This document shows, in pieces, positions 1-9,197 of a stretch of DNA of 64,000 nt. Position numbers and translations under genes: made by a program. The notes beneath the pieces were generated by a model, which had not been told where the DNA came from, did no database searches, and saw only the letters and a list, made by a program, of their open reading frames with translations. The stretch comes from Mitsuokella sp047974105 (GTDB taxonomy: Bacteria > Bacillota > Negativicutes > Selenomonadales > Selenomonadaceae). Position 1 is the first letter of the stretch. The number at the start of each line of letters is the position of its first letter. The stretch covers positions 248,001 through 312,000 of the forward strand of contig NZ_JBHYRS010000001.1 in assembly GCF_047974105.1 (NCBI RefSeq), in the 5' to 3' direction.

Positions 1-948
1 GGGATAGACCATCCAGTAAGCACCCCAGCCGATGCCGAGGAACGGATGGTCCTGAATCATGGCAATCGTGCTCTCCCAGAAGGCAAGCCTCATTTCGGTC
101 GAAGTATCGACTTTCGTGAAGACCGAGGTGATGCGTTCGTAAAGCACGGGGTCTGCGGCAAACAGGACGGCCACGACGACAATGCAGGCGATAAGGACCC
201 TGCGGTCTTTCAAGGCACCGTAGACCGCGAGAATCACGGCGATGACGAGACAGGCTCCGCGCGCATACGTCATGGCGAGGCACGCAGCTGCTGCGAGCAT
301 AAACGCGCCCAGCAGGATGCGTCTTTCCCGGTCTTTGCAGTACATGAACAGACCAAAGGCCAGGCAGATGACGATGTCGAGGTAGCCCGCGAGGATATTC
401 GGATTCTCCCAGGTCGAAAAGACGCGCTTCCTGAGTTCCGGGAAGGCGTCGCCGTCGACCCATTTCATCGAGCTGATATCAATGCCAAACAGGAACTGGT
501 AATAGCCGTAAATGATGACGATGACGGCTGACGCCGCTGCCATCTTGAGGATGGACTTCATCTGTTCCGGACGCCTTACATTCTGCCCAACAAGCAGATA
601 CGTCAGCACGTAAACGCCGACGAGGTTGTAATAATTGTAGAAACTGAAGCCACGGTCCGGCGATGCCAGGATGGAAAGGGCACTGATGAGCACGAACAGG
701 ACGGCCGGCACATCAAAGTGCAGATGACGGAAGTGAAAGTCCTTGTCGATATAGAACCGCCAGGCCGTGCCCACGGCACCCAGAAGCAGGGCAGCCGTCG
801 CGAGCCCCGGTGAAAGCGGCAAGAAAAAGACCTCTGCGAGCAGGCCGTACCAGGCAAGAGCCTTGGCGCGGTTGTTCCAGCGCTCATGATGAAACGCTTT
901 GCGCTTGGCACGGATGTGCTCCGTCGTCGGATTGTTTTTTTCCTTCAT
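1..948 (-). CDS. O-antigen ligase family protein (partial, C-terminus cut by window edge)
   Basis: The reading frame is open from ATG at 948 to the window start, so about 316 N-terminal residues are seen and the C-terminus is missing. It is a polytopic membrane protein with many hydrophobic helices. The segment near residues 285-315, with AFWESTIAMIQDHPFLGIGW, matches the Wzy_C motif of O-antigen ligases/polymerases. Such proteins transfer polymerised O-antigen or related glycans onto lipid A-core at the periplasmic face of the inner membrane. The start has a strong Shine-Dalgarno (AAGGGGTG) inside the end of folC and lies only 4 nt after it, so it is probably cotranscribed with valS-folC. 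Whether the substrate is O-antigen or another glycan cannot be told. Confidence 0.85.
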   Translation of the reverse strand, partial: MKEKNNPTTEHIRAKRKAFHHERWNNRAKALAWYGLLAEVFFLPLSPGLATAALLLGAVGTAWRFYIDKDFHFRHLHFDVPAVLFVLISALSILASPDRGFSFYNYYNLVGVYVLTYLLVGQNVRRPEQMKSILKMAAASAVIVIIYGYYQFLFGIDISSMKWVDGDAFPELRKRVFSTWENPNILAGYLDIVICLAFGLFMYCKDRERRILLGAFMLAAAACLAMTYARGACLVIAVILAVYGALKDRRVLIACIVVVAVLFAADPVLYERITSVFTKVDTSTEMRLAFWESTIAMIQDHPFLGIGWGAYWMVYP

Positions 949-952
949 GCCT

Positions 953-2257
953 TCACCCCTTCCGCGCCAGCAGCATCTGGCGCACGCCGCCCACAAGGTA
1001 CAGGGACCCCGCTATGACGAGCAGCTTTTCGCTGTTGGCAAGCTCCAAGGCACGGTCAAGTGCCTCTTGATTATCGGCAAAGGCCTCGACATGCTGGACA
1101 GCCGGCGCCACGCGGCGCAAAAGGTCATCTGCAGAGTCAGCCCGCTCCGACTGCGGTTTTGTCACGACGACCGTGTCACTTGGACGCAGCAGGATGTCGA
1201 GCATCGTATCGATGTCCTTGTCCTTGAGGATGCCCAGAAGCAGGACGCGGCCCTCTGCCGGAAAAACCGTGTCGAGGCTTTCGCGCAGGGCCTTCATGCC
1301 GGCCGGATTGTGCGCGCCGTCGATGAGAATCTTCTGGGAGCCGAGCTCCAGACGCTCAAAACGCGCCGGCCAGCTCACGAGGCACAGGGCCTCGCAGACC
1401 GACTGCATCGTGATGCGTTCATCGATGTTGTGCAGGAGACGCACCGTCATCAGGGCCACGGCACTGTTTTCCACCTGATGGCAGCCGAGCAGATGCAGCT
1501 CATACAGCTTTTTCTCGATGCCCAAAAGCTCCGACGTGAATTCGAGCTTCTGCGTATGGCCGTCGCACGACAGGAAGTGCGAGGAAAAATCTTCCCCTGC
1601 CACAAAAATATCCGCGTTCTTCGTTTCGGCCGTCTCACGAATGACCTCTAAGGGCTCGCCCTTGGCCGCCGTGACAACGGGGACGCCCTCTTTGATAATG
1701 CCGGCTTTATTCTCGGCAATGCTTTTGAGCGTGCCGCCGAGTTTATCGGCATGCTCCATTGTGACATTTGTGATGACCGAGACTTCCGGCGTGATGACAT
1801 TCGTCGAGTCGAGCGTGCCGCCGAGGCCGACCTCGATGACCGCGTACTCGACCTGGCATTTGGCAAAATAATAGAAGCCAAGTGCCGTGAGCACCTCAAA
1901 CTGTGTCGGGCATTCATCGCCTTCCGCGAGCATCTCGTCGATTTTTTCACGGATGACCGTCAGGCCTGCCGCAAAATCCTCTTCACTGATGTTCTGCCCG
2001 TCCACGCGGATGCGCTCCGTATAAGAAACGAGATGCGGCGAGCTGTAAAGCCCCGTATGAATGCCGCTGCGGCGCAGGACGCCCTCGACCATGGCCGAAA
2101 CCGAGCCCTTGCCGTTCGTGCCCGTCACGTGAATCGTACGATAGCGGTCCTGCGGCATATCAAGAAGCTCTAAGAGTCTCCTGATACGCACAAGGCCGAG
2201 ACGGATGCCAAAAATCTTCAGTCCTTCCAGATAGGAAATGGACTCCTGATAATTCAT
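953..2257 (-). CDS. folC: Bifunctional folylpolyglutamate synthase/dihydrofolate synthase
   Basis: This cytoplasmic Mur-ligase-fold enzyme adds glutamate to dihydropteroate and to folates, using ATP. The P-loop GTNGKGSVS sits at about residues 46-54, and the family ADSADDLL/AGSLYLVGGVR features are near the C-terminus. The length of 434 aa is normal. I start at the methionine of MNYQESISYLEGL because GGAG lies 9 nt upstream and family members begin there. An ATG 15 nt further upstream (2272) is possible but has a weak ribosome binding site. The gene follows valS by a few bases, the valS-folC order common in Firmicutes. Confidence 0.95.
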   Translation of the reverse strand: MNYQESISYLEGLKIFGIRLGLVRIRRLLELLDMPQDRYRTIHVTGTNGKGSVSAMVEGVLRRSGIHTGLYSSPHLVSYTERIRVDGQNISEEDFAAGLTVIREKIDEMLAEGDECPTQFEVLTALGFYYFAKCQVEYAVIEVGLGGTLDSTNVITPEVSVITNVTMEHADKLGGTLKSIAENKAGIIKEGVPVVTAAKGEPLEVIRETAETKNADIFVAGEDFSSHFLSCDGHTQKLEFTSELLGIEKKLYELHLLGCHQVENSAVALMTVRLLHNIDERITMQSVCEALCLVSWPARFERLELGSQKILIDGAHNPAGMKALRESLDTVFPAEGRVLLLGILKDKDIDTMLDILLRPSDTVVVTKPQSERADSADDLLRRVAPAVQHVEAFADNQEALDRALELANSEKLLVIAGSLYLVGGVRQMLLARKG

Positions 2258-2275
2258 ATCGCGTCGCTCCATTTC

Positions 2276-4954
2276 TCAAAGCTTGGCAAGATCCTCGATG
2301 CGGCCTGCCACGGCATTCTTCTTCTCTTCATAACCGGCGAGCTTCTCGCGCTCCTTGGCGACGACAGCCTCCGGTGCCTTTTTAAGGAAGCCTTCATTGC
2401 TGAGCTTACCCGTCAGGCGCTTGATTTCTTTTTCGAGCTTATCCATTTCCTTCTGCAGGCGGGTCGTCTCCTTCTCGACATCGATGAGGCCCTTTAAGGG
2501 CAGGTAAATCTCAACGCCATCGACGACACCGGCCATGGCATTCTCTGGCTTTTCGGCCGTCTCGGCAAGCAGCGTGACAGGTTCGGCAGCGGCCAGCGCC
2601 TTGAGATAGCCCTCATTGTCGGCAAATACCGGACGCAGTTTGCTCTCCGTAAAATGCAGCATGACTTCGCTCTTATGGCCCGGAGCTGCCCCGACTTCTG
2701 CGCGCAGGTTGCGGACCGTCTTGATCGTCTCCATGATGGCCGTCATCTGAGCTTCGGCTTCATCATCGATGAATTTTTCGTCGCCTGCCGGCCAGTCGGC
2801 AATCATGATGCTCTTACATTTCTCGTCATGCGGCACTTTCTGCCAGATTTCTTCCGTGAGGAACGGCATGAACGGGTGCAGCAGGCGCAGCGTATGCTCG
2901 AGAACGTACGAAAGGACATAGAGGGCCGTGTTCTTCGCGCGCTCATTTTCCTTATCGTAGAGGCGTGCCTTCGTGAGCTCGATGTACCAGTCGCAGAACT
3001 CGTTCCAGATGAACTCGTAAATCATGCGGCCCGCTTCGCCGAGCTCGAAGTTGTCGAGGCTCTTCGTGACATCGCGCTCCGTCTTCGCATAGCGCGAGAG
3101 AATCCACTTGTCTGCCAGCGTGAAGTCGCTCTCCTCAGGCTTAAAGCTCTTGTCAAAGCCCTCAAAGTTCATGAGCATGTAGCGCGAAGCATTCCAGATT
3201 TTATTGGCAAAGTTGCGGGCCGATTCGACGCGTTCCCAGTAGAAGCGCATATCATTGCCCGGCGTATTGCCCGTAATGAGCATGAAGCGCAGCGTATCCG
3301 CGCCGTATTTTTCGATGACTTCGACCGGGTCGATGCCGTTGCCGAGCGACTTGCTCATCTTGCGGCCCTGACTGTCGCGCACGAGGCCGTGGATGAAGAC
3401 ATGGCGGAACGGAATGTCCTTGCCGAATTCCATGCCCATCATGACCATGCGGGCCACCCAGAAGAAGATGATATCGTAGCCCGTGACGAGTGTCGACGTC
3501 GGATAGAACTGCTCGAGCTCCGGCGTCTTGTCCGGCCAGCCGAACGTCTCAAACGGCCAGAGGCCCGAGCTGAACCACGTGTCGAGCACGTCTTCATCCT
3601 GATGGATGTGCTTGCTGTGGCAGTGCGGGCATTCCATGAGGTCCGTGCGCGAAACGCTCGTCTCGCCGCAGTCGTCGCAGTACCATGCAGGGATGCGGTG
3701 GCCCCACCAGAGCTGACGCGAAATGCACCAGTCGCGGATATTTTCGAGCCAGTTGATGTAGATTTTCGTGAAGCGTTCCGGCACAAACTGGATGCGGCCG
3801 TCCTTGACAGCTTCGATGGCCGGCTTGGCGAGGCTGTCCATCTTGACGAACCACTGCTTCGAGACGAGCGGTTCAATCGTCGAATGGCAGCGCGAGCAAT
3901 GGCCGACAGCATGCTCATGCTCTTCAACGGAAACGAGCACGCCCGTCTCCTCGAGCTCTTTGACGAGGGCCTTGCGGCATTCGTAGCGGTCCATGCCGGC
4001 GTACTTGCCGGCGCCTTCGAGCATCTTGCCCGTATTGCCGATGACCTTGATTTCCTCAAGATGATGGCGCTGGCCCATCTCAAAGTCGTTCGGGTCATGG
4101 GCCGGCGTGACCTTGACGGCGCCCGTGCCGAAGTTTTTGTCGACGTATTCATCGGCAAAGAGCGGGATGCGGCGGCCGACAATCGGCAGAATCAAAGTCT
4201 TGCCGACGAGGTCTTTATAGCGCTCATCGTCCGGATGAACCGCAACGCCCGTATCGCCGAACATCGTCTCCGGACGCGTCGTGGCGATTTCGACATATTT
4301 GCCCGGCTCGCCTTCGACTTCGTAGCGCAGATGCCAGAGATGGCCCTTTTCCGTCTCGTGCTCGACTTCGATATCCGAGATGGCCGTGTTGCAGGACGGG
4401 CACCAGTTCGTGATGCGCGTGCCCTGATAAATGAGGCCTTTTTCATAGAGGCTGACAAAAACTTCGCGCACGGCGCGGCTGCAGCCTTCGTCCATCGTGA
4501 AGCGCTCGCGGTCCCAATCGAGCGAAGAGCCGAGGGAACGCAGCTGGAACATGATGCGGCTGCCGAATTTTTCCTTCCAGTCCCAGACGCGCTCAAGGAA
4601 TTTCTCACGGCCGAGCTCATAGCGGTTCGTGCCTTCCTTGCGCAGCGCGGCCTCAACTTTTGCCTGCGTCGCAATGCCGGCGTGGTCGCAGCCCGGAATC
4701 CAGACCGTGTTGTAGCCCTGCATGCGGTGATAGCGGATCAGGATATCCTGCAGCGTATTGTCGAGCGCGTGGCCCATGTGCAGCTGGCCCGTGACATTTG
4801 GCGGCGGAATGACCATGCTGTACGGCTTCTTGCTCTTGTCGACCTCAGCATGGAAGAATTTATTCTTCTCCCAGAACGTATACCATTTCTTCTCAAACGA
4901 CTGCGGGTCATAGACTTTCGGGATGTTGTTCCCGAGCTCTTCTTTCTCTGCCAT
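2276..4954 (-). CDS. valS: Valyl-tRNA synthetase
   Basis: This class I synthetase charges tRNA-Val and edits misacylated Thr. The HIGH-type motif HMGH is at residues 59-62 and KMSKS at about residue 530. A C-terminal coiled coil rich in Glu/Lys (DVEKETTRLQKEMDKLEKEIKR and onward) matches the ValRS tRNA-binding arm. The length of 892 aa is full. The start is set by GAGGAGG 7 nt upstream. It is preceded by a T-box leader (4978-5215), so expression should rise when uncharged tRNA-Val accumulates. folC follows directly. Confidence 0.98.
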   Translation of the reverse strand: MAEKEELGNNIPKVYDPQSFEKKWYTFWEKNKFFHAEVDKSKKPYSMVIPPPNVTGQLHMGHALDNTLQDILIRYHRMQGYNTVWIPGCDHAGIATQAKVEAALRKEGTNRYELGREKFLERVWDWKEKFGSRIMFQLRSLGSSLDWDRERFTMDEGCSRAVREVFVSLYEKGLIYQGTRITNWCPSCNTAISDIEVEHETEKGHLWHLRYEVEGEPGKYVEIATTRPETMFGDTGVAVHPDDERYKDLVGKTLILPIVGRRIPLFADEYVDKNFGTGAVKVTPAHDPNDFEMGQRHHLEEIKVIGNTGKMLEGAGKYAGMDRYECRKALVKELEETGVLVSVEEHEHAVGHCSRCHSTIEPLVSKQWFVKMDSLAKPAIEAVKDGRIQFVPERFTKIYINWLENIRDWCISRQLWWGHRIPAWYCDDCGETSVSRTDLMECPHCHSKHIHQDEDVLDTWFSSGLWPFETFGWPDKTPELEQFYPTSTLVTGYDIIFFWVARMVMMGMEFGKDIPFRHVFIHGLVRDSQGRKMSKSLGNGIDPVEVIEKYGADTLRFMLITGNTPGNDMRFYWERVESARNFANKIWNASRYMLMNFEGFDKSFKPEESDFTLADKWILSRYAKTERDVTKSLDNFELGEAGRMIYEFIWNEFCDWYIELTKARLYDKENERAKNTALYVLSYVLEHTLRLLHPFMPFLTEEIWQKVPHDEKCKSIMIADWPAGDEKFIDDEAEAQMTAIMETIKTVRNLRAEVGAAPGHKSEVMLHFTESKLRPVFADNEGYLKALAAAEPVTLLAETAEKPENAMAGVVDGVEIYLPLKGLIDVEKETTRLQKEMDKLEKEIKRLTGKLSNEGFLKKAPEAVVAKEREKLAGYEEKKNAVAGRIEDLAKL

Positions 4955-4977
4955 TTAAATCCTCCTCAATAAATAAA

Positions 4978-5215
4978 GCGCCTCCGTCCAAAAGGACGAA
5001 AGCGCCTGCCTTCGTGGTACCACCAATTTTCTCAGGCTCCTGCCTGACTCTCGCGTTAACGCCGCCGACGTCCCCGCCTACAATACTTTCAGCACGTTCA
5101 GCGAAGCAACTCCGAAGCTACCTTCCGCATTCTCCTGCCAGAGCTCACACCAGCCGCCCCGTCTCTTTGCCAGAAGCAATCCGTACTCCTCTTCGTCATC
5201 GTCTTTGACAAAATT
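4978..5215 (-). promoter_or_regulatory. T-box riboswitch of valS
   Basis: Read on the minus strand, the leader holds the T-box core TTGGTGGTACCACG (5024-5037 region) and then a GC-rich hairpin with TTTT loop at 4979-5011 that ends in a T-rich tract, the terminator. Further upstream is a Stem I with the AGAGAC...GGTGTGAG pattern. In the specifier position, GTA followed by G and CTTCGG (GTA at 5121-5119) fits a Val codon and aligns with the glyQ leader of this window. A promoter TTGCTT (5261-5256), 17 bp, TAAGAT (5238-5233) lies just upstream. The exact 5' boundary is approximate. Confidence 0.92.
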
Positions 5216-5288
5216 TGTCCTATACGGGAATTATCTTATCACAAGACACCCCAAAAAGCAATTCTTTCCCTAAAGTCTCTCCCGTACC

Positions 5289-7046
5289 TCAATCCAATTC
5301 CTTCTGACCATGCAGTGTACGGAACCTTGCTTTGTCACTGTCATAGTCGGGACTCGTCAAGTCATTCTTGTCCTCATAATCATCCGGCACCATAATCCCC
5401 ATGACAGCTAGCATTGTATTATAGATCAAATCATTTGTAAAACGAACCTGCGCATGTTCTCTAAGTTCATGAAGAACACCTGGATTTCTGCTCATGTACT
5501 CATCTGAAAAAATCATATAAAATGGAATTCTTGTCATATCCTGCGTAAAGCGGCTGGCATCGTGCCCAATATTGCGGTCAACATCATCGGCATGGTCTGC
5601 AAAATACACCATTCCCTGAAAATTCGGCATCTGTTTCGCCGTGTCATAAAGATGCTGCACAACGTAATCGTTGTAAAGAATGCTGTTATCGTATTCAGCC
5701 GTCGCCCCTTGTTCTACAGCAAAATCCTTCGGATAACGATCAGCATAGCTGCCATGATTCCCCATAAGATGAATCACGATGAGCATTTTATCAGTCGGCT
5801 TAATTTGTGCCAAATGATCAGCCAATGCGCCATCGTATACAGCTGTCTCGGTTGTTTCGCCAACATGTGTATTAAGCCATTCTTGTTCATCAGCCTCGCT
5901 GGCAATCGCTGAAGTCGGTGTATCCCATGCACCATAGCGAACCTGATTGCTGAGCCAGACTGTTTCATAGCCGGCCGCTTTCGCTGCTTCAATTAAAGTT
6001 GTAGATTTTGCTAAGTCACGCTGGTCATATTGATTTTTAGCAGTCAATGCATAGGAAAGAACTGGTACCGTATGTGTATGACAAGAGCGGGCATCCGTGA
6101 AAAATACCGTGTGCGTATCATTCTTCATCTGGTCAAGCCACGGAGTTGTCTCTTTATCATAACCATACGCTGACATGTGCATCTTGTTTTGCGATTCTCC
6201 AATCACAAGTATATAAACGCCGTCACGCCCACTGCTGATGCCGGCAAGATTGTCTTTCAGAGCCGCTGCCCTTGCGTTCCTATAAAGTGTAAAATCACGA
6301 TAGGCCTGCAAACCGCGCTGGGATTCCCATGCAAGATGTTTATAAAAGTTATCGCGCGTGCGATATAAGGAATATCCTGTCAGCAAAATGCAAAATACGA
6401 CCAGCATGAATCCCCAACGATTTTTTAGAGAATCCCTCAGGCAAACCAAAGACGGCTGCCATTGGCGCAGTATAAAGACGTAGGCCGACAGCAAAACAGC
6501 CATAACGCCCCACGCCTGCCATGGCATAAAGTCAAGCAAATAACTCTTAGCCTCTGCCGGATTCGTCTGAAACACAGCCAGAACAGCCGTAGCGTTAAGC
6601 AAACTGTGAGAAGCAAAGAAATATCCCCATGGCAGAAGAAACACTAAAAATACAATTGCATAAAAAAATATTGATACGATTCTTCTTATTTTCCCCAATG
6701 GCAGTAAAGACTGCAGGAGGAAAAATGCCCCTGAAATTATCAAAGAGAACGCAATCGTTCTGTACTGCATGGGCAGCGGCAAAGGCTGCTTGGCCAGCAA
6801 ACCAATAAATGCAGGCGACATCAATAAAACGGCAGTACAAAAGGACCGCATCAGAAACTGCTTTTTCCCGGTCAGGCATGCACAGGCAAAAGTCAAAACA
6901 AGCACACACAAGGCCAGATCACCCGATTTTACTTTCCAAAATGGAAAAATTAAATAAATCAATAGTTCCAACAAAGCATACCCAGCCAGTGCACCGCTTG
7001 CGTAGATAAAAACGGTCTTAGGGCACCATTTCTTCACCGACAACAT
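5289..7046 (-). CDS. Phosphoethanolamine transferase (EptA-like, sulfatase fold)
   Basis: The 585-aa protein has about five hydrophobic N-terminal helices (residues 1-210) and then a periplasmic alkaline-phosphatase/sulfatase domain. The metal-site motif IGES is at about 282-285, the nucleophile region SCHTHT at about 321-326, and a second metal motif HADDVDRNIGHD near residue 500. This is the layout of lipid A or core phosphoethanolamine transferases (EptA/EptC family), which move phosphoethanolamine from phosphatidylethanolamine to LPS and can lower sensitivity to cationic peptides. The acceptor here is not known. The gene is AT-richer than its neighbours, stands alone, and is divergent from an XRE regulator, which suggests transfer or a separate history. 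Confidence 0.85.
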   Translation of the reverse strand: MLSVKKWCPKTVFIYASGALAGYALLELLIYLIFPFWKVKSGDLALCVLVLTFACACLTGKKQFLMRSFCTAVLLMSPAFIGLLAKQPLPLPMQYRTIAFSLIISGAFFLLQSLLPLGKIRRIVSIFFYAIVFLVFLLPWGYFFASHSLLNATAVLAVFQTNPAEAKSYLLDFMPWQAWGVMAVLLSAYVFILRQWQPSLVCLRDSLKNRWGFMLVVFCILLTGYSLYRTRDNFYKHLAWESQRGLQAYRDFTLYRNARAAALKDNLAGISSGRDGVYILVIGESQNKMHMSAYGYDKETTPWLDQMKNDTHTVFFTDARSCHTHTVPVLSYALTAKNQYDQRDLAKSTTLIEAAKAAGYETVWLSNQVRYGAWDTPTSAIASEADEQEWLNTHVGETTETAVYDGALADHLAQIKPTDKMLIVIHLMGNHGSYADRYPKDFAVEQGATAEYDNSILYNDYVVQHLYDTAKQMPNFQGMVYFADHADDVDRNIGHDASRFTQDMTRIPFYMIFSDEYMSRNPGVLHELREHAQVRFTNDLIYNTMLAVMGIMVPDDYEDKNDLTSPDYDSDKARFRTLHGQKELD

Positions 7047-7100
7047 CTCCTAACCATTATGAAAAAACTTGATTCCGATTAGATTCGTATTATAAAATTA

Positions 7101-7111
7101 TACATTTTGTA
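7101..7111. promoter_or_regulatory. Candidate palindromic operator (TACA-N3-TGTA) in the eptA-like/XRE intergenic region
   Basis: The palindrome TACATTTTGTA lies between the divergent EptA-like gene and the XRE regulator, next to two TATAAT-type -10 boxes on the minus strand (7094-7089 and 7102-7097). Its ACA-N3-TGT core recurs in both diguanylate-cyclase promoters at 9146-9158 and 10758-10770. It may be a binding site of the XRE protein. This is an inference from sequence only. Confidence 0.4.
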
Positions 7112-7171
7112 CAATACATTTTCAAGTCTTTCCGTTTTGAGCAATACTAAGAGATTTGCCTGTTCTTATAG

Positions 7172-7195
7172 TATAATCGGGACAAACAGGGAGGG
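7172..7195 (+). promoter_or_regulatory. -10 box and ribosome binding site of the XRE regulator
   Basis: A perfect TATAAT lies at 7172-7177, with no convincing -35 at 17 bp. A strong Shine-Dalgarno (AGGGAGGG, 7188-7195) is placed 6 nt before the GTG start at 7202. The very short distance between -10 and start implies a short leader. Confidence 0.5.
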
Positions 7196-7201
7196 ATATG
7201 G

Positions 7202-7531
7202 GTGAAATTTGGCGACCGCATTCGTTATGCCAGGGAATGTTTGGACATTTCGCGCAACGATTTGGCGAAAAAATTGCAGTTAAGTTATTTTACACTGTCA
7301 AAATATGAAACCAGTGAACGTGAACCGGATTACCAGACACTCCTGCACATCGCACAAGCTCTCCATGTATCTACAGATTTTCTGCTCGGCAATGAAATGA
7401 CACAAACCGCCATGGATTTATCAGAATCAGAGCTATCCTTTTTAATGCAATACCGCGTTCTCTCTTCAAAAGCAAAAGCACGCATCCAAAATCAAATGAA
7501 CTTTGAATTTATACAACAGCAACAAAAATAA
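7202..7531 (+). CDS. XRE-family transcriptional regulator
   Basis: The 109-aa protein begins with a Cro/C1-type helix-turn-helix (residues about 5-60; NDLAKKLQLSYFTLSKYETSEREPDYQTL is the recognition region), followed by a short helical tail (residues 75-109) that may dimerise. The start is GTG, chosen from the Shine-Dalgarno 6 nt upstream. The gene is monocistronic, divergent from the EptA-like gene and convergent with a diguanylate cyclase, from which it is separated by a bidirectional terminator. Its targets are unknown; shared ACA-N3-TGT palindromes nearby make the flanking genes the first candidates. Confidence 0.9.
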   Translation: MKFGDRIRYARECLDISRNDLAKKLQLSYFTLSKYETSEREPDYQTLLHIAQALHVSTDFLLGNEMTQTAMDLSESELSFLMQYRVLSSKAKARIQNQMNFEFIQQQQK

Positions 7532-7577
7532 CGCCATGATTCAAAATACACTCTGAATCATGGCGTTATTTTTGTTA
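7529..7577. terminator. Bidirectional terminator between XRE regulator and diguanylate cyclase
   Basis: A perfect inverted repeat (ATAACGCCATGATTCA and its complement, arms about 7528-7543 and 7554-7569) is followed by a T-run on the plus strand and preceded by an A-run, so it can terminate both converging genes. Confidence 0.88.
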
Positions 7578-7603
7578 AATTAGAATAAACACTTGAAATC
7601 GGC

Positions 7604-9019
7604 TCAGGCTTCACTCGCCAAGTCCTTTAACGGGACATGATGAACACAGCGGCAGCCATCGCCTTTGCCGCAGCGGTTGTAGTATTCCACTTTGTCGTGA
7701 TACATGCGGCGGTCGGTGATGCGCAGCGCTTCGTTGAGCGTCCTGCTGTCCGCGGTCCAGTCGCTGCCCACGGCGACAAAAATCTCCTTTTCCTGCTCCA
7801 GTTTTTCACGAAGGCGCTTAAAGCTGTTCACAAAATCGATTTTTTTGATGAGCGGCACGAGCACGACGAACTCGTCGCCGCCGGCGCGGTAGGTATTTTC
7901 CACGCCATAGCACTCCGTCAAAATGGCTGCGGCCCGCTGCAGGGCCCTGTCGCCGGCCTCATGGCCAAAGTTGTCGTTGATTTCCTTGAGGCCGTTGAGG
8001 TCCGCATAAACGACGCCGACGCTGCACGCGCTCTGCTGCACGGCATCCATTTTCTCGATCAGCGCGTTGCGGTTATGAAGACCGGTCAGGGAATCGTAGC
8101 GGCTCAGACGCTCGAGCTCCGCCATGAGACTGTGATTTGTGATTTTCGAAGCGATAAAATACGAGACCGTCTCCAAGATATCTGCGGTATTGATAAGGTC
8201 ACTGACTTCGTAATTATCGGCCCCGAGATAGCCGATGCAGCTGCCATCGTGATAGAACGGCACGGCGATGAGCCTTTCTATGCCCTGCCGTTTTAAGATG
8301 TCATAGGCCGCAGGGTCATAGGCCTTGAACGCTTCGAGTTTCTCGATAAGCACGTAGGGTACATCCTTAAGCATTTTCTCCCAACCGCTGAGATATTCCC
8401 TGCAGTCGAGATTCTGCAGCGTGTCAATCTCCGGCGTGATGCCCTCTGCGCACCATTCAAACGTATTCGAGACCGTTTTGCCGTCCGTTTCGAGGATATA
8501 AAGTCTGTCGGGATGAATGACACGGCTGAGTTCCTGCAGCGCGTGATTCATCGAAGTCTCATAATCTTCTTCATTATTGAGGATTTTGGAAATGCTCAAT
8601 ATGGCCTTCTGCGAGGCATCGCGCTGCTCCATGTTCAGCTTATATGCACGGTCGGCATCGATATTCATAAAGGTATAGGACACATAGCCCGGACGAGACA
8701 GCGGCATAATCGTAAAATCAAGCCAGTGCTGAATTTCCGGCGCATAAACGCTGTCGCGGATGGGCCGCCCCGTCTTGATAGCCTGCCCGCAGTACGTCAT
8801 CCAGCAGGGATCGGCCTCTTCAAATGAGGACATAAACATACTGCCGATGAGCTCCTGCTGGCTTTTCCCCGCCAGCTCGCAGTAAAGACGATTGACATAA
8901 ACATACTGTGTATCCTTTACCGTCTCGCCGTCCTCGGCAAAAAACACCTTAAAAACGGCATAGGCCACCGGAACATCGTTATAAACATCAGGTGTCCAGC
9001 TGTTTTCCATCTTACTCAT
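7604..9019 (-). CDS. PAS-GAF-GGDEF diguanylate cyclase (copy 1)
   Basis: The 471-aa soluble protein has an N-terminal PAS-like domain (about 10-135), a GAF-like domain (about 140-300) and a GGDEF domain (about 310-440) with an intact GGDEF at 380-384. It should make c-di-GMP from two GTP under control of the sensory domains. The four residues at the usual inhibitory-site position (five before GGDEF) are YGVE, not RxxD, so product inhibition may be absent. It is a tandem paralogue of the next gene upstream (9198-10613), and promoter and leader are conserved too. The start may be the first ATG (weak spacing) or the fourth codon, where AGGA is better placed. Confidence 0.93.
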   Translation of the reverse strand: MSKMENSWTPDVYNDVPVAYAVFKVFFAEDGETVKDTQYVYVNRLYCELAGKSQQELIGSMFMSSFEEADPCWMTYCGQAIKTGRPIRDSVYAPEIQHWLDFTIMPLSRPGYVSYTFMNIDADRAYKLNMEQRDASQKAILSISKILNNEEDYETSMNHALQELSRVIHPDRLYILETDGKTVSNTFEWCAEGITPEIDTLQNLDCREYLSGWEKMLKDVPYVLIEKLEAFKAYDPAAYDILKRQGIERLIAVPFYHDGSCIGYLGADNYEVSDLINTADILETVSYFIASKITNHSLMAELERLSRYDSLTGLHNRNALIEKMDAVQQSACSVGVVYADLNGLKEINDNFGHEAGDRALQRAAAILTECYGVENTYRAGGDEFVVLVPLIKKIDFVNSFKRLREKLEQEKEIFVAVGSDWTADSRTLNEALRITDRRMYHDKVEYYNRCGKGDGCRCVHHVPLKDLASEA

Positions 9020-9130
9020 CCTATCTTATTCCGTCTTGCCAAAACAAAACAGACCATCTGCTCAGATACCGCAAAAAGCTTTGCTCATATCCGAAAGAGA
9101 TAATCTGTTTCATTTTATTTCTCTGCTTTC

Positions 9131-9158
9131 ATTATAACATAAAGAAAACATTTTGTTT
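9131..9158 (-). promoter_or_regulatory. Promoter and palindromic operator of diguanylate cyclase copy 1
   Basis: On the minus strand, a TATAAT box (9136-9131) is preceded 9 nt upstream by the palindrome AAACA-N3-TGTTT (9146-9158), which covers the -35 position. The same arrangement with identical spacing occurs at 10743-10770. Confidence 0.6.
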
Positions 9159-9197
9159 GCTTATTTCTTTCCTTTTGTCTGGAAAGGGCAGCATAAT

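Noticed and set aside
2654..4972. Long open frame (772 codons) on the plus strand across valS
   Set aside because: It is antisense to a full-length valyl-tRNA synthetase, has no ribosome binding site or family motifs, and comes from GC-biased codons on the opposite strand.
9020..9197. Possible small RNA between the two cyclase genes
   Set aside because: The stretch is explained by the promoter and leader of copy 1. No independent promoter-terminator pair was found.
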